From the NCBI RefSeq assembly GCF_003481705.1, contig NZ_QULN01000002.1, forward strand, positions 310,001 to 374,000: DNA of 64,000 nt, in the 5' to 3' direction. The notes under the pieces were generated by a model. That model had not been told where the DNA came from. It ran no database searches and saw only the letters and a program-made list of their open reading frames with translations. Shown here in pieces: positions 36,265-44,701 of the stretch. The position numbers and the translations under genes were made by a program. Source of the DNA: Butyricicoccus sp. OM04-18BH (GTDB taxonomy: Bacteria > Bacillota > Clostridia > Oscillospirales > Butyricicoccaceae). Every line of letters begins with the position of its first letter. Position 1 is the first letter of the stretch.

Positions 36265-36381
36265 AAATAAGTAGCATTTTGCCCGCTTTTTTACGCAGGC
36301 GCATCTACCCGCATTTTCACGCGCCGTGGCAGCAGCAGCTGTCCGTCGGCGCATTTATTATCATGGGAGTACGATTAGGAT

Positions 36382-39339
36382 ATGTATGTAAATGTTGGCA
36401 TCGACATCGGTTCAACAACGGTCAAGATCGTCGTTGTGCGCGATGGAGAGATCATCCACAAACACTATGAACGCCATTTTTCCAAGGTGCGCGAAAAGGC
36501 TGTCGAGCTGGTTCGCGCCGCGCGCGGGCTGATCGGCGAGGATACGCCGATTCACTGCTCGATCACCGGCTCGGCCGGTCTCGGCGTTGCCAAGGCGGCG
36601 GACATCGACTTCGTTCAGGAGGTCTTTGCCACGCGCAAGGCGGTCGGCGTGCACGTACCGGCGGCAGACGTCGTCATCGAGCTCGGCGGCGAGGACGCGA
36701 AGATCGTCTTTCTGACCGGTCAGCTGGAAGAGCGCATGAACGGTTCCTGCGCCGGCGGCACCGGCGCGTTCATCGACCAGATGGCGGTACTGCTCGACGT
36801 TACCCCGTCCGAGCTTGACCATCTCGCGCAGGGTGCAGAGCGCATCTACACCATCGCTTCGCGCTGCGGTGTGTTCGCCAAGTCGGACATCCAGCCGCTG
36901 CTCAACGAGGGTGCACGCAAGGAGGATGTCGCAGCCTCGATTTTTCAGGCGGTCGTCAACCAGACCATCGCCGGTCTCGCACAGGGCCGCGAGGTCAAGG
37001 GCGATGTGCTGTTCCTCGGCGGCCCGCTGTTCTTCTTCAAGGGTCTCCAGAAGCGCTTTCAGGAGACGCTCGGTCTGGATGATGAGCACGCACACTTCCC
37101 TGCCCTCGCGCCGTATGCCATCGCGGCCGGCGCAGCGGAGTATGCAGGCACCACTTCTAAGACCTACACCGTGTCCTCCCTGCTCAATGCGCTCGAAAAG
37201 GCCGCCGGCGCACCGGTCGTTGCGAACTATCTGCCGCCGCTGTTCGAGTCCGAGCAGCAGTATGAGGAGTTCAAATCGCGGCACAGCTCGCATGACGTCA
37301 TGACCCAGAACGTTACCGTTTACGAGGGCGACGCCTATCTCGGCATCGACTGCGGCTCGACCACGACTAAGCTCGTGCTCATCGGCGAGGACGACCAGAT
37401 CCTGTTCCACCACTACCAGTCCAACAAGGGCAACCCGGCAGACGTTATCCGCGAGCAACTGACAAAGCTCTACGAGCTGTGCGGCGACCGCGTACATATC
37501 GTCTCCTCCGCCGTCACGGGCTACGGCGAGGCGCTCATCCAGAACGCCTTCGGCGTGGATTTCGGTCTGGTCGAGACGGTCGCGCATTTCCGCGCGGCAC
37601 GCCATTTCAACCCCGACGTCGATTTCATTATCGACATCGGCGGCCAGGACATCAAATGCTTCAAGATCCGCAACAGATGCATCGACAACATTTCGCTGAA
37701 CGAGGCATGCTCGTCCGGCTGCGGCTCGTTTATCGAGACGTTCGCGCGCTCGATGGGCTACTCCATCGAGGAATTCTGCAAGCTCGGCTTGTTTGCGAAG
37801 CATCCGATCGACCTCGGCTCGCGCTGCACCGTGTTCATGAACTCGTCGGTCAAGCAGGCGCAGAAGGACGGCGCCGGAATCGACGCGATCTCGGCCGGTC
37901 TGTCCGTGTCGGTCGTCAAGAACGCGCTCTACAAGGTCATCCGTGCCCATTCGCCCGATGACCTCGGCCAGCACATCGTCGTACAGGGCGGCACCTTCCT
38001 CAACGATGCCATCCTGCGCTCGTTCGAGCAGGAGATCGGCCGCAACGTCACCCGTCCGGCCATTTCCGGCCTCATGGGCGCCTATGGCGCGGCGCTGCAC
38101 GCCAAGGACAACCGCTGTGACACCACCACGCTCATCGGCACGGACATCCTCGCGGGCTTCGAGCACAACGTGCGCTCCACGCGCTGCGGTCTGTGCGAAA
38201 ATCACTGCAATCTGACCATCAACAACTTCGGCGGCGGCCGCCGTTTCATTTCGGGCAACCGCTGCGAGCGTCCGCTCGGCGGCACGAAAAAGGCCGACCT
38301 GCCCAATCTCTATAAATGGAAGCTTGAAAAGCTCCGCAGCTACGGCGAGCCGTCCGGCAACCCGAACCCCATCGCGACCATCGGTCTGCCGTTCGGTCTC
38401 AACTTCTTCGAGCTGCTCCCGTTCTGGACAAAGCTCCTGCGGACGCTCGGCTTCGAAACGGTGATTTCCGATGTCTCCACCCGCGACATGTATATGAAGG
38501 GGCAGCATTCCATTCCGTCGGATACGGTCTGCTACCCGGCCAAGCTCATGCACGGTCACATCGAAAATCTGCTCGAGAAGGGCGTAGACGCGATCTTCTA
38601 TCCCTGCATGACCTACAATCTCGACGAGGGTCGCGCGTCCAACTGCTACAACTGCCCGGTCGTCGCCTACTACCCCGAGCTGCTCAAGGCCAACGTCTCC
38701 GCGCTCACGGACTTCGATTTCATGATGCCGTATTTTGAGCTTGCAGACCCCAAGCGCTTCCGCAAGCACGCAGTCAGCTATTTCTGTAAGAAATATCCGC
38801 AGCTGAAAAAGAAAAAGGTGCTCGAGGCAGCCGATGCCGCCTATCAGGCGCAGCAGGAATACTGCACCGCCGTCCGTCTGGAGGGTCAGAAGGCCATTCG
38901 CTACGCCGACGAGCACGGTCTTGACGTCGCGGTCATCGCAGGCCGTCCGTATCACGTTGACCCCGAGATCAACCACGGCATCGATCAGCTCATCTCGTCG
39001 TTCGGACTTGTCATTGTTTCCGAGGACGCGGTATGGCAGCTGACCGACGCGCCCGAGGTGCACGTTCTCAATCAGTGGACCTACCACTCTCGTATGTACG
39101 GTGCTGCGAAATACGTCACCCAGAAGGAAAACGCGCAGCTCATCCAGCTTGTATCGTTCGGCTGCGGCATCGACGCGATCACGACCGATGAAATGCGCGC
39201 CATCTGCGAAAATGGCGGCAAGATCTATACACAGCTTAAAATCGACGAGATCAGCAACCTCGGCGCGGCAAAGATCCGCATCCGAAGCATGCTGGCTGCC
39301 GTAGAGGAGGGCAGAAAACTTGCAGAACACAACGCCTAA
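36382..39339 (+). CDS. Acyl-CoA dehydratase activase-related protein (two ATPase domains plus DUF2229)
   Basis: The 985-residue protein has two BadF/BadG/BcrA-type ATPase domains in tandem. The first (about 1-260) has GIDIGSTTVK, ELGGEDAK and NGSCAGGTGAF; the second (about 320-590) has GIDCGSTTTK, DIGGQDIK and EACSSGCGSF. Each has the Cys that in known activators holds a shared 4Fe-4S cluster at a dimer face. The rest (about 620-985) begins with a cysteine motif (CGLCENHC) and matches DUF2229. The family passes high-energy electrons to 2-hydroxyacyl-CoA dehydratase-like proteins using ATP; the substrate here is unknown. The end overlaps the next gene by 20 bases. Confidence 0.88.
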   Translation: MYVNVGIDIGSTTVKIVVVRDGEIIHKHYERHFSKVREKAVELVRAARGLIGEDTPIHCSITGSAGLGVAKAADIDFVQEVFATRKAVGVHVPAADVVIELGGEDAKIVFLTGQLEERMNGSCAGGTGAFIDQMAVLLDVTPSELDHLAQGAERIYTIASRCGVFAKSDIQPLLNEGARKEDVAASIFQAVVNQTIAGLAQGREVKGDVLFLGGPLFFFKGLQKRFQETLGLDDEHAHFPALAPYAIAAGAAEYAGTTSKTYTVSSLLNALEKAAGAPVVANYLPPLFESEQQYEEFKSRHSSHDVMTQNVTVYEGDAYLGIDCGSTTTKLVLIGEDDQILFHHYQSNKGNPADVIREQLTKLYELCGDRVHIVSSAVTGYGEALIQNAFGVDFGLVETVAHFRAARHFNPDVDFIIDIGGQDIKCFKIRNRCIDNISLNEACSSGCGSFIETFARSMGYSIEEFCKLGLFAKHPIDLGSRCTVFMNSSVKQAQKDGAGIDAISAGLSVSVVKNALYKVIRAHSPDDLGQHIVVQGGTFLNDAILRSFEQEIGRNVTRPAISGLMGAYGAALHAKDNRCDTTTLIGTDILAGFEHNVRSTRCGLCENHCNLTINNFGGGRRFISGNRCERPLGGTKKADLPNLYKWKLEKLRSYGEPSGNPNPIATIGLPFGLNFFELLPFWTKLLRTLGFETVISDVSTRDMYMKGQHSIPSDTVCYPAKLMHGHIENLLEKGVDAIFYPCMTYNLDEGRASNCYNCPVVAYYPELLKANVSALTDFDFMMPYFELADPKRFRKHAVSYFCKKYPQLKKKKVLEAADAAYQAQQEYCTAVRLEGQKAIRYADEHGLDVAVIAGRPYHVDPEINHGIDQLISSFGLVIVSEDAVWQLTDAPEVHVLNQWTYHSRMYGAAKYVTQKENAQLIQLVSFGCGIDAITTDEMRAICENGGKIYTQLKIDEISNLGAAKIRIRSMLAAVEEGRKLAEHNA

Positions 39340-40576
39340 AACCTATGATTATCCGCAGTTTACCGAGGAGATGCGGCGCGATTACACCATCCTTGTGCCC
39401 AATATGCTCCCGGTTCAGCTCGGTCTCATCTGCCGTCTGATGCGCAACTACGGCTACAAGATGGAGCTGCTGCATACCGAAGGCCCGAACATTGCCGAGC
39501 AGGGCCTGCGCAACGTACATAACGACACCTGTTACCCCGCACTGCTCGTCATCGGTCAGCTGATAGACGCCATTCAGTCCGGCCGGTACGACGTGCATAA
39601 GATCGCGCTCATCCTGCCGCAGACCGGCGGCGGCTGCCGGGCATCCAACTATATCCACCTGCTTCGTAAGGCGCTCGAAAAGAACGGCTACGGCTTCATT
39701 CCGGTTATTTCTCTGAACTTTTCCGGTCTTGAGAGCAACCCCGGCTTCAAGCTGACCAAGACCATGCTCATGCAGGTGGCGTATGCGCTGCTCATCGGCG
39801 ACCTTATCATGATGGTCGCGAACCAGTGCCGGCCCTATGAGATCGTCGCCGGTTCGACCGACAAGGCCATCGAGATCTGCATGGATGCCGTTACAAAACG
39901 TTTTACCGGCGAGCGCGTCATACGCTACGGCGAGGTCAAGCATCTGTTCCAGTTCGTGCTCGATGTTTTCGGCAAGGTTCGTCTCGACAAGACGCAGAAA
40001 AAGAAACTCGTCGGCATCGTCGGCGAGATCTACGTCAAGTTCTCTCCCCTCGGCAACAACCGGCTGGAGGAGTTCCTGCTCTCCGAGGGCTGTGAGCCTG
40101 TCCTGCCCGGCCTGATGGATTTCTGTCTGTACTGCATCTACAACTCGGTCATCGACCACGATCTGTACAGCCGCAATGCCAAAACCGCGATGATCTACAA
40201 AATGGTCTATCAGTTTGTGCTCTCCAAGCAGACTGACATCATCAAGATGATGAAGAAAGACGGCCATTTTCGTCCGCCGATGGCCTTTGACGAGGTGCGC
40301 AGGAAGTCGCACGCCATCATCGGTCAGGGCGTAAAGATGGGCGAGGGCTGGCTGCTGCCGGCGGAGATGGTCGAACTTATCAGCGAGGGCGTTACCAATA
40401 TCGTCTGCACACAGCCGTTCGGCTGCCTGCCCAACCACATTGCCGGCAAGGGCATGATCCGCAAAATCCGCGAGGTCTACCCTCAGGCGAACATCGTCGC
40501 GGTAGACTACGATCCCGGTGCATCCAAGATCAACCAGGAGAACCGCATCAAGCTCATGCTTTCGAGCGCGGAATAA
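39320..40576 (+). CDS. 2-hydroxyacyl-CoA dehydratase-like protein, partner of the activase
   Basis: The 418-residue protein continues the homology found at the C-terminus of longer (about 1400-residue) activase-related proteins: LVPNMLPVQLGLICRLMRNYG, NDTCYPALLVIGQ, PQTGGGCRASNYI, TQPFGCLPNHIAGKG and VDYDPGASKINQENR, with conserved Cys. It starts with TTG at 39320, eight bases after GAGGAGGG inside the previous gene and in another frame, so it is a genuine separate, coupled gene rather than a frameshift artefact. Confidence 0.83.
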   Translation: MQNTTPKTYDYPQFTEEMRRDYTILVPNMLPVQLGLICRLMRNYGYKMELLHTEGPNIAEQGLRNVHNDTCYPALLVIGQLIDAIQSGRYDVHKIALILPQTGGGCRASNYIHLLRKALEKNGYGFIPVISLNFSGLESNPGFKLTKTMLMQVAYALLIGDLIMMVANQCRPYEIVAGSTDKAIEICMDAVTKRFTGERVIRYGEVKHLFQFVLDVFGKVRLDKTQKKKLVGIVGEIYVKFSPLGNNRLEEFLLSEGCEPVLPGLMDFCLYCIYNSVIDHDLYSRNAKTAMIYKMVYQFVLSKQTDIIKMMKKDGHFRPPMAFDEVRRKSHAIIGQGVKMGEGWLLPAEMVELISEGVTNIVCTQPFGCLPNHIAGKGMIRKIREVYPQANIVAVDYDPGASKINQENRIKLMLSSAE

Positions 40577-40586
40577 GAGGAACATC

Positions 40587-40940
40587 ATGAAACAGCTCAA
40601 ACCAAACGATATTTCCGTCATGCGCACGGCAATCGGCCTCTATGCGCAGCCGTTCGGTGTCGAATCGTTCGCAGTCATGCTGAACGAGGACAAGACCGAG
40701 CCGAAGAGCGAGGAGGAGCGCGTAACGTGCGATCTGCTCCACCGTCTCGACCAGTACGAATACGGTCTCGCGCCCGAGTTCACGCTCTCCGAGGATGAAG
40801 CAAAGTTCGTCACGGACGCACTGCGTCAGCTGATCGTGCGCGACAATCAGTCACTCCGGTACGAAAAACGCCCGAAGTGCATTCGTGAATGCGAAAAGGA
40901 AATCCGCGCCGCGACCGTCTGCATCTCGCGTATCGGCTGA
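40587..40940 (+). CDS. Hypothetical protein, 117 residues
   Basis: The ATG at 40587 follows GAGGAAC and lies 10 bases after the dehydratase-like gene, so it belongs to the same operon. The protein is soluble, charged, mostly helical, with C-terminal cysteines (KRPKCIRECEKEIRAATVC). I do not recognise the family; its place suggests an accessory role in the activase system. Confidence 0.72.
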   Translation: MKQLKPNDISVMRTAIGLYAQPFGVESFAVMLNEDKTEPKSEEERVTCDLLHRLDQYEYGLAPEFTLSEDEAKFVTDALRQLIVRDNQSLRYEKRPKCIRECEKEIRAATVCISRIG

Positions 40941-40950
40941 ATACAAACAT

Positions 40951-40978
40951 TTAAGGCACGCCTGCGGCGTGCCTTTTA
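40951..40978 (+). terminator. Terminator of the activase operon
   Basis: GGCACGCC-TGC-GGCGTGCC followed by TTTT, 13 bases after the stop codon and directly before repeat copy 2. Confidence 0.85.
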
Positions 40979-40979
40979 A

Positions 40980-41191
40980 ACTGTCGAAAAACTTCGTTTT
41001 TCCGACAATCTGTGTTTTGACTTCGCAAAACACGGACGTCCGAAAGTTCCCATACGGAAACTTTCTCCCTCTTAGAGTACGAAAACCGAGGTACACGCCC
41101 CCGGTTTTCGTGCATTTGCTACGCAAACGCTTTTTCATGCGCGCTGCCGCGCGGCTGCCGTTCCTGCATGAAAATAAACTTTATCGACAGT
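40980..41191 (+). repeat. 212-bp structured dispersed repeat, copy 2
   Basis: This is the partner of 33571-33782. Here the ends are exact inverted repeats (ACTGTCGA and TCGACAGT). Compared with copy 1 the substitutions fall mostly in predicted loops, and one (AACTTTC instead of AACCTTC) restores a pair with GAAAGTT. It lies between two GGCACGCC hairpins. Together with those hairpins it fills most of the 368-base gap before feoA. Confidence 0.85.
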
Positions 41192-41193
41192 CT

Positions 41194-41222
41194 CTAAGGC
41201 ACGCCCACGGCGTGCCTTTGTT
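41194..41222 (+). terminator. Hairpin at the right edge of repeat copy 2
   Basis: GGCACGCC-CAC-GGCGTGCC followed by TTTG. It nearly duplicates the hairpin on the left side of the repeat. Confidence 0.7.
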
Positions 41223-41308
41223 GTTCTCTGCTGTAACCGGTGATCATGCTTTCGCATAGGCTGAAATGACCGCCCAGACGGTCAAATCTACAATACTGGA
41301 CTGATTCT

Positions 41309-41548
41309 ATGGAACAAAATACTGTTCTCACGCTGGCGCAGCTCCCCGAAAACCGCTCGGCACGCATCTCCGCGCTCCGCCTCTCAGGCGGCATGCGGCG
41401 AAGGCTGCGTGAGCTGGGTTTTATTGCCGGGACGCGCATTATCTGCCTGCACCGCGTGTCGGGCGGTGCGGCTGCCGCATACCTTGTCCGCGGCACGGTC
41501 ATTGCCCTGCGGCGGAACGATGCAGAGCGCATCGAGGTGTTGCCATGA
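41309..41548 (+). CDS. feoA: FeoA protein
   Basis: The 79-residue SH3-like protein has the FeoA core RRRLRELGFIAGTRIICLHR and supports ferrous-iron uptake by FeoB. It overlaps the feoB start by four bases. The ribosome site is poor (no clear GGAGG before ATG 41309). No promoter is obvious in the 80 bases upstream. Confidence 0.88.
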   Translation: MEQNTVLTLAQLPENRSARISALRLSGGMRRRLRELGFIAGTRIICLHRVSGGAAAAYLVRGTVIALRRNDAERIEVLP

Positions 41549-42648
41549 AGAATGCAGGCTCTGCGGTCGCGCTGATGGGCAATCCAAACGTCGGAAAGTC
41601 CACGGTCTTCAACGCGCTGACCGGCGGACGACAGCACACGGGCAACTGGAGCGGAAAGACGGTCTCGCTCGCGGAGGGACGCATCACAGGCGAAAATATC
41701 ACGCTCATCGACCTTCCGGGTACTTATTCGCTGCACGCGCGTTCGCAGGAGGAAGCGCTCGCACGCGAATTCCTGACCTGCGGCGGTGCACAGGCCGTCA
41801 TTCTTGTCGCAGACGCCGCCTGCCTCCAGCGCAGTCTTGTTCTGGTCCTACAGGTGCTCGAGGTGCAGCCGCACGCCGTTCTTTGCCTGAATCTGATGGA
41901 TGAGGCACGGAAGAAGCATATCCGCATCGACACCGCGGCGCTTTCGCGTGAGCTCGGCATTCCGGTCGTACCCTGTGCTGCACGGTCAAAAAAGGGGCTG
42001 AACGAGCTGAAAAACACGCTTCGTGCCGTGCTGAGCGGAACACTTCCTCCCTGCTCCGAGCCGCCCATCCGATATCCCGCGGACATCCGGTGCGGTCTGT
42101 ATGCCGAGCCGCACAAGGGACAGACGCGCGACGAGCTTGACGATATTCTGACCGCCGCCGCGGTGCTGCGCGCCGAGGAAATCGCTATGACCTGCGTCAC
42201 CGCGCCGGACGATCCGCACGCCCGCGACCGTGCCATCGACCGTATTGTGCTCAGCCGCCGCTTCGGCATTCCCCTCATGCTCCTGCTGCTCGCGCTCGTT
42301 TTTTGGCTGACGCTCTCCGGCGCGAACACCGTCAGTGCTATGCTTTCCGGATTTCTGCTCGGGCTCGAAGCGCCGCTCAGGCGTGCGCTTGTCTTGCTCA
42401 GTCTGCCGCCCAGCGCTGTCTCGCTGCTCACCGACGGCGTATGGCGCGTGCTCGCGACCGTCGTTTCGGTCATGCTGCCGCCTATGGCGATCTTTTTTCC
42501 GCTCTTCACCCTGCTCGAGGACGCAGGTTATCTGCCGCGCATCGCGCTTCAGCTGGATCATGCGTTCTGCCGCGCCGGCGCCTGCGGCAAGCAGAGCCTA
42601 AGCATGTGCTTGCGCGCGCTGCGTGCGCAAAAAAACAGAACCGGATGA
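41545..42648 (+). CDS. feoB: FeoB, 5' part, interrupted by the inserted element
   Basis: The frame encodes 367 residues: a GTPase domain with G1 GNPNVGKST (12-20), G3 DLPGTYS, G4 NLMDE, then the first membrane helices including LLEDAGYLPRIALQLDHAF. Native FeoB sequence runs through codon 355 (SMC, ending at 42609). The last 12 residues (LRALRAQKNRTG) come from inserted DNA. The missing 272 residues are encoded in frame at 53627-54445. In this state the transporter lacks most membrane helices and is probably inactive. Confidence 0.92.
   Translation: MKNAGSAVALMGNPNVGKSTVFNALTGGRQHTGNWSGKTVSLAEGRITGENITLIDLPGTYSLHARSQEEALAREFLTCGGAQAVILVADAACLQRSLVLVLQVLEVQPHAVLCLNLMDEARKKHIRIDTAALSRELGIPVVPCAARSKKGLNELKNTLRAVLSGTLPPCSEPPIRYPADIRCGLYAEPHKGQTRDELDDILTAAAVLRAEEIAMTCVTAPDDPHARDRAIDRIVLSRRFGIPLMLLLLALVFWLTLSGANTVSAMLSGFLLGLEAPLRRALVLLSLPPSAVSLLTDGVWRVLATVVSVMLPPMAIFFPLFTLLEDAGYLPRIALQLDHAFCRAGACGKQSLSMCLRALRAQKNRTG
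42600..42609 (+). other. attL core of the feoB element
   Basis: AAGCATGTGC ends the native feoB sequence. To its right, inside the element, lies TTGCGCGCG; the centre is the TG at 42605-42606, flanked by AAGCA and TGCTT. Confidence 0.85.
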
Positions 42649-42675
42649 GGTTTCCGATCCTATTGAAGGCGATAT

Positions 42676-43450
42676 TCAGATTTCTCTGCCCCGCGTGATG
42701 AGCGCGTGCAGTACGAACGGGATAAACAGCGTGATGAGCGCCGCATAGCCGAGATATGCATAGCCCGGCTTGACCACGGCCATCAGACCGAACTGCGTGA
42801 TGGCGAACGCGATAAAGGTGAAGATAAGAAGTGAACACGGCGTTGCGCGCCAGATGTCCCTTCATGCGCTCTGCATCGCTTTTGCGGCCGCGCTCAACAG
42901 CGTTGACGCAGCGTGTGACGATGCCGGAGATCATATTGACCGCAGTCGAAATCGAACCTAGGATGATCAAAATGGAGATGATCGGGGTGAGCACGCCTGC
43001 GCCCACGCCGTTCTGGATCAGAACGAGCATCGGAACGGAAGCGTTGCAAGATCTGCCGCATAGGCAATCGCCAGCAGGCCGATGATGGAAAGCTCCATCG
43101 CTGCGAAGTTGCAGACAAACATGCCGATGGCTGCGCGGTTGATCTGCTTGACGTCCGTGACCGGCTCCATGTGCTGATACATGACCGAGACCGACGCGAG
43201 CTGGAAGAAGAAATACAGCACCTCCATCCAGAGCGCCGAACCGAACGTGCCGTTCGCCTTGGAGATGGTCGGCATCTCGCCGCCGGCCAGACGGCCGATC
43301 GCATCCGCAATCCGTAATTGATAAAATACTGGTAGATTTGCGCGCTGGAGGCAAAGCCGCCGCCGAACTGCGTGGTGAATGCGACAAACGCGATGCCCAT
43401 GGCAAGCGGCATCCTGCTTTTATCAACGAGCAGTGTTTTTTCTCGTTCAT
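42676..43450 (-). pseudogene. Decayed YkvI-like membrane transporter
   Basis: The start MNEKK at 43450 is followed by a frameshift; the reading continues as MPLAMGIAFVAFTTQFGGGF, then in other frames as IADAIGRLAGGEMPTISKAN, LYFFFQLASVSVMYQHMEPV and ITLFIPFVLHALITRGREI before the stop at 42676. At least three frame changes and short deletions separate these pieces. The fragments resemble YkvI-type integral membrane proteins. It cannot make a full protein. Confidence 0.75.
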
Positions 43451-43473
43451 GTTTCTTTTTCCCCTTTTAGCCC

Positions 43474-44135
43474 TTATTTATTGAATTCAATGACCTTGCC
43501 CGGGTTGAGGATGAGCCTGTCATCAAACGCCAGCTTGATGGACCTGTAGAGCTCTATCATGCGCTCGCCGACGAACTACTCGAGAAATTCCAAACGTCCG
43601 TTGCCGATGCCGTGCTCGCCGGAAAGCTGGCCGCCCAGCTTTTTCGACAGCGCATACAGCTCGGTCAGGCTCGCGTGGGTGGCGCGCTTCCACTCCTCGT
43701 CGCTCATATTGGCTCCGCGCAGCATCTCGGTATGGATGTTGCCGTCACCGCAGCCGCCTGCACATCGAGCAGCAGCGCGCCCGGCTCGCAGGTGATGGTC
43801 TGGTTTTTGTGATCGACCGGAAAAATACGGTTCATGCGCATGATGGACAGCATAATTCCGCCGTATTTGCAGGTCGCGCCGCCCGCAAGGCCGGTGCCCG
43901 CGCCGCGGCACACCACAGGGATATTGTTCTCATAGGCGTATTTCATGATGGCGGAAACCTCGTCGCGGTTCACCACCTCAACGTAAAGCTCAGGCGGAAA
44001 AACGCCGTATTCCGGCATTTCGTCGCGGTAAAACTCGCAGGCGATCTCATCGCCGACCCACACGCGGTCCTCCGAGGTGACAGAGCAGATGTACGCAAAA
44101 TCCTCCTCAGTCATTTTCTTATAGGGATACGGCAC
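43474..44135 (-). pseudogene. Truncated FAD-linked lactate/glycolate dehydrogenase
   Basis: The first 120 or so codons match the FAD_binding_4 domain of GlcD/lactate dehydrogenase (VCRGAGTGLAGGATCKYGG). Around 43745 the sequence jumps, in a different frame, to the C-terminal domain (GDGNIHTEMLRG, GGQLSGEHGIGNGRLEFLE). A TAG at 43576 then interrupts it before the natural tail FVGERMIELYRSIKLAFDD. So it has a large internal deletion, a frame change and a nonsense codon. Confidence 0.88.
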
Positions 44136-44138
44136 GGC

Positions 44139-44561
44139 TCAGTCCTCCTTTCTGTTCTGCACGAGCGCGGTCAGACGCGGTACGACCTGATACAGATCGT
44201 CCACGATACAGTAATGCGCAGTCTTGAATATCAGCGCGTCCGGGTCGCTGTTGATGGCGACGATGCATTCTGCGTCTTTCATGCAGGAGGTGAACTGAAT
44301 GGCGCCCGAAACGCCGCAGGTGATGATAAGCCGTGGACGCACCGTGCGGCCGGACAGGCCGATCTGGTGCATCTGGCCCATAGTCAGCACAGTGACCGTG
44401 CCGCCCAGTTTTTCGCGAAGCTGAAGCGCCGTCTCCAGCGCAAACAGATCATACGGATTGGTACGGGTATCGCCCGAAAGGCGCTTCATCGCGCCGGTTT
44501 CCGGATCAATATCGACCTTTGTGCCCGCAGGGACCTGTTTCATGCAAACAATAATTTTTAA
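44139..44561 (-). pseudogene. etfB-etfA deletion fusion
   Basis: Codons from KIIVCMKQVPAGTKVDI to GGTVTVLTMG are the N-terminus of electron-transfer flavoprotein beta subunit. The frame then switches without a stop to the C-terminus of the alpha subunit (HQIGLSGRTVRPRLIITCG, DALIFKTAHYCIVDDLYQVV). A deletion has joined the two genes. The expected ATG is a TTA here, so the start is lost as well. With the glcD remnant downstream it points to an ancestral lactate dehydrogenase/Etf operon. Confidence 0.85.
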
Positions 44562-44701
44562 AGCAGTTTCCCTTCTTCCCCTGTGGTGCCGGCCGCGCCG
44601 GCATGCGCGCTGCCGCGCGACAGCGGCCATATGATCTGTTGCGCGAAATCGGTTTTATGAGCAGCGGCCCATGGGCGGCTGCTTTTCTCGCAGGATAATT
44701 T

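Noticed and set aside
36412..39330. 972-codon open frame on the minus strand
   Set aside because: It lies wholly opposite the activase gene, whose motifs are clear. Long antisense frames are common in GC-rich genes with biased codon use, and its translation has no recognisable domain.
39304..39340. Frameshift error joining the two activase genes
   Set aside because: The second gene has its own strong ribosome site and a well-spaced TTG, so a natural two-gene arrangement is more likely than an error.
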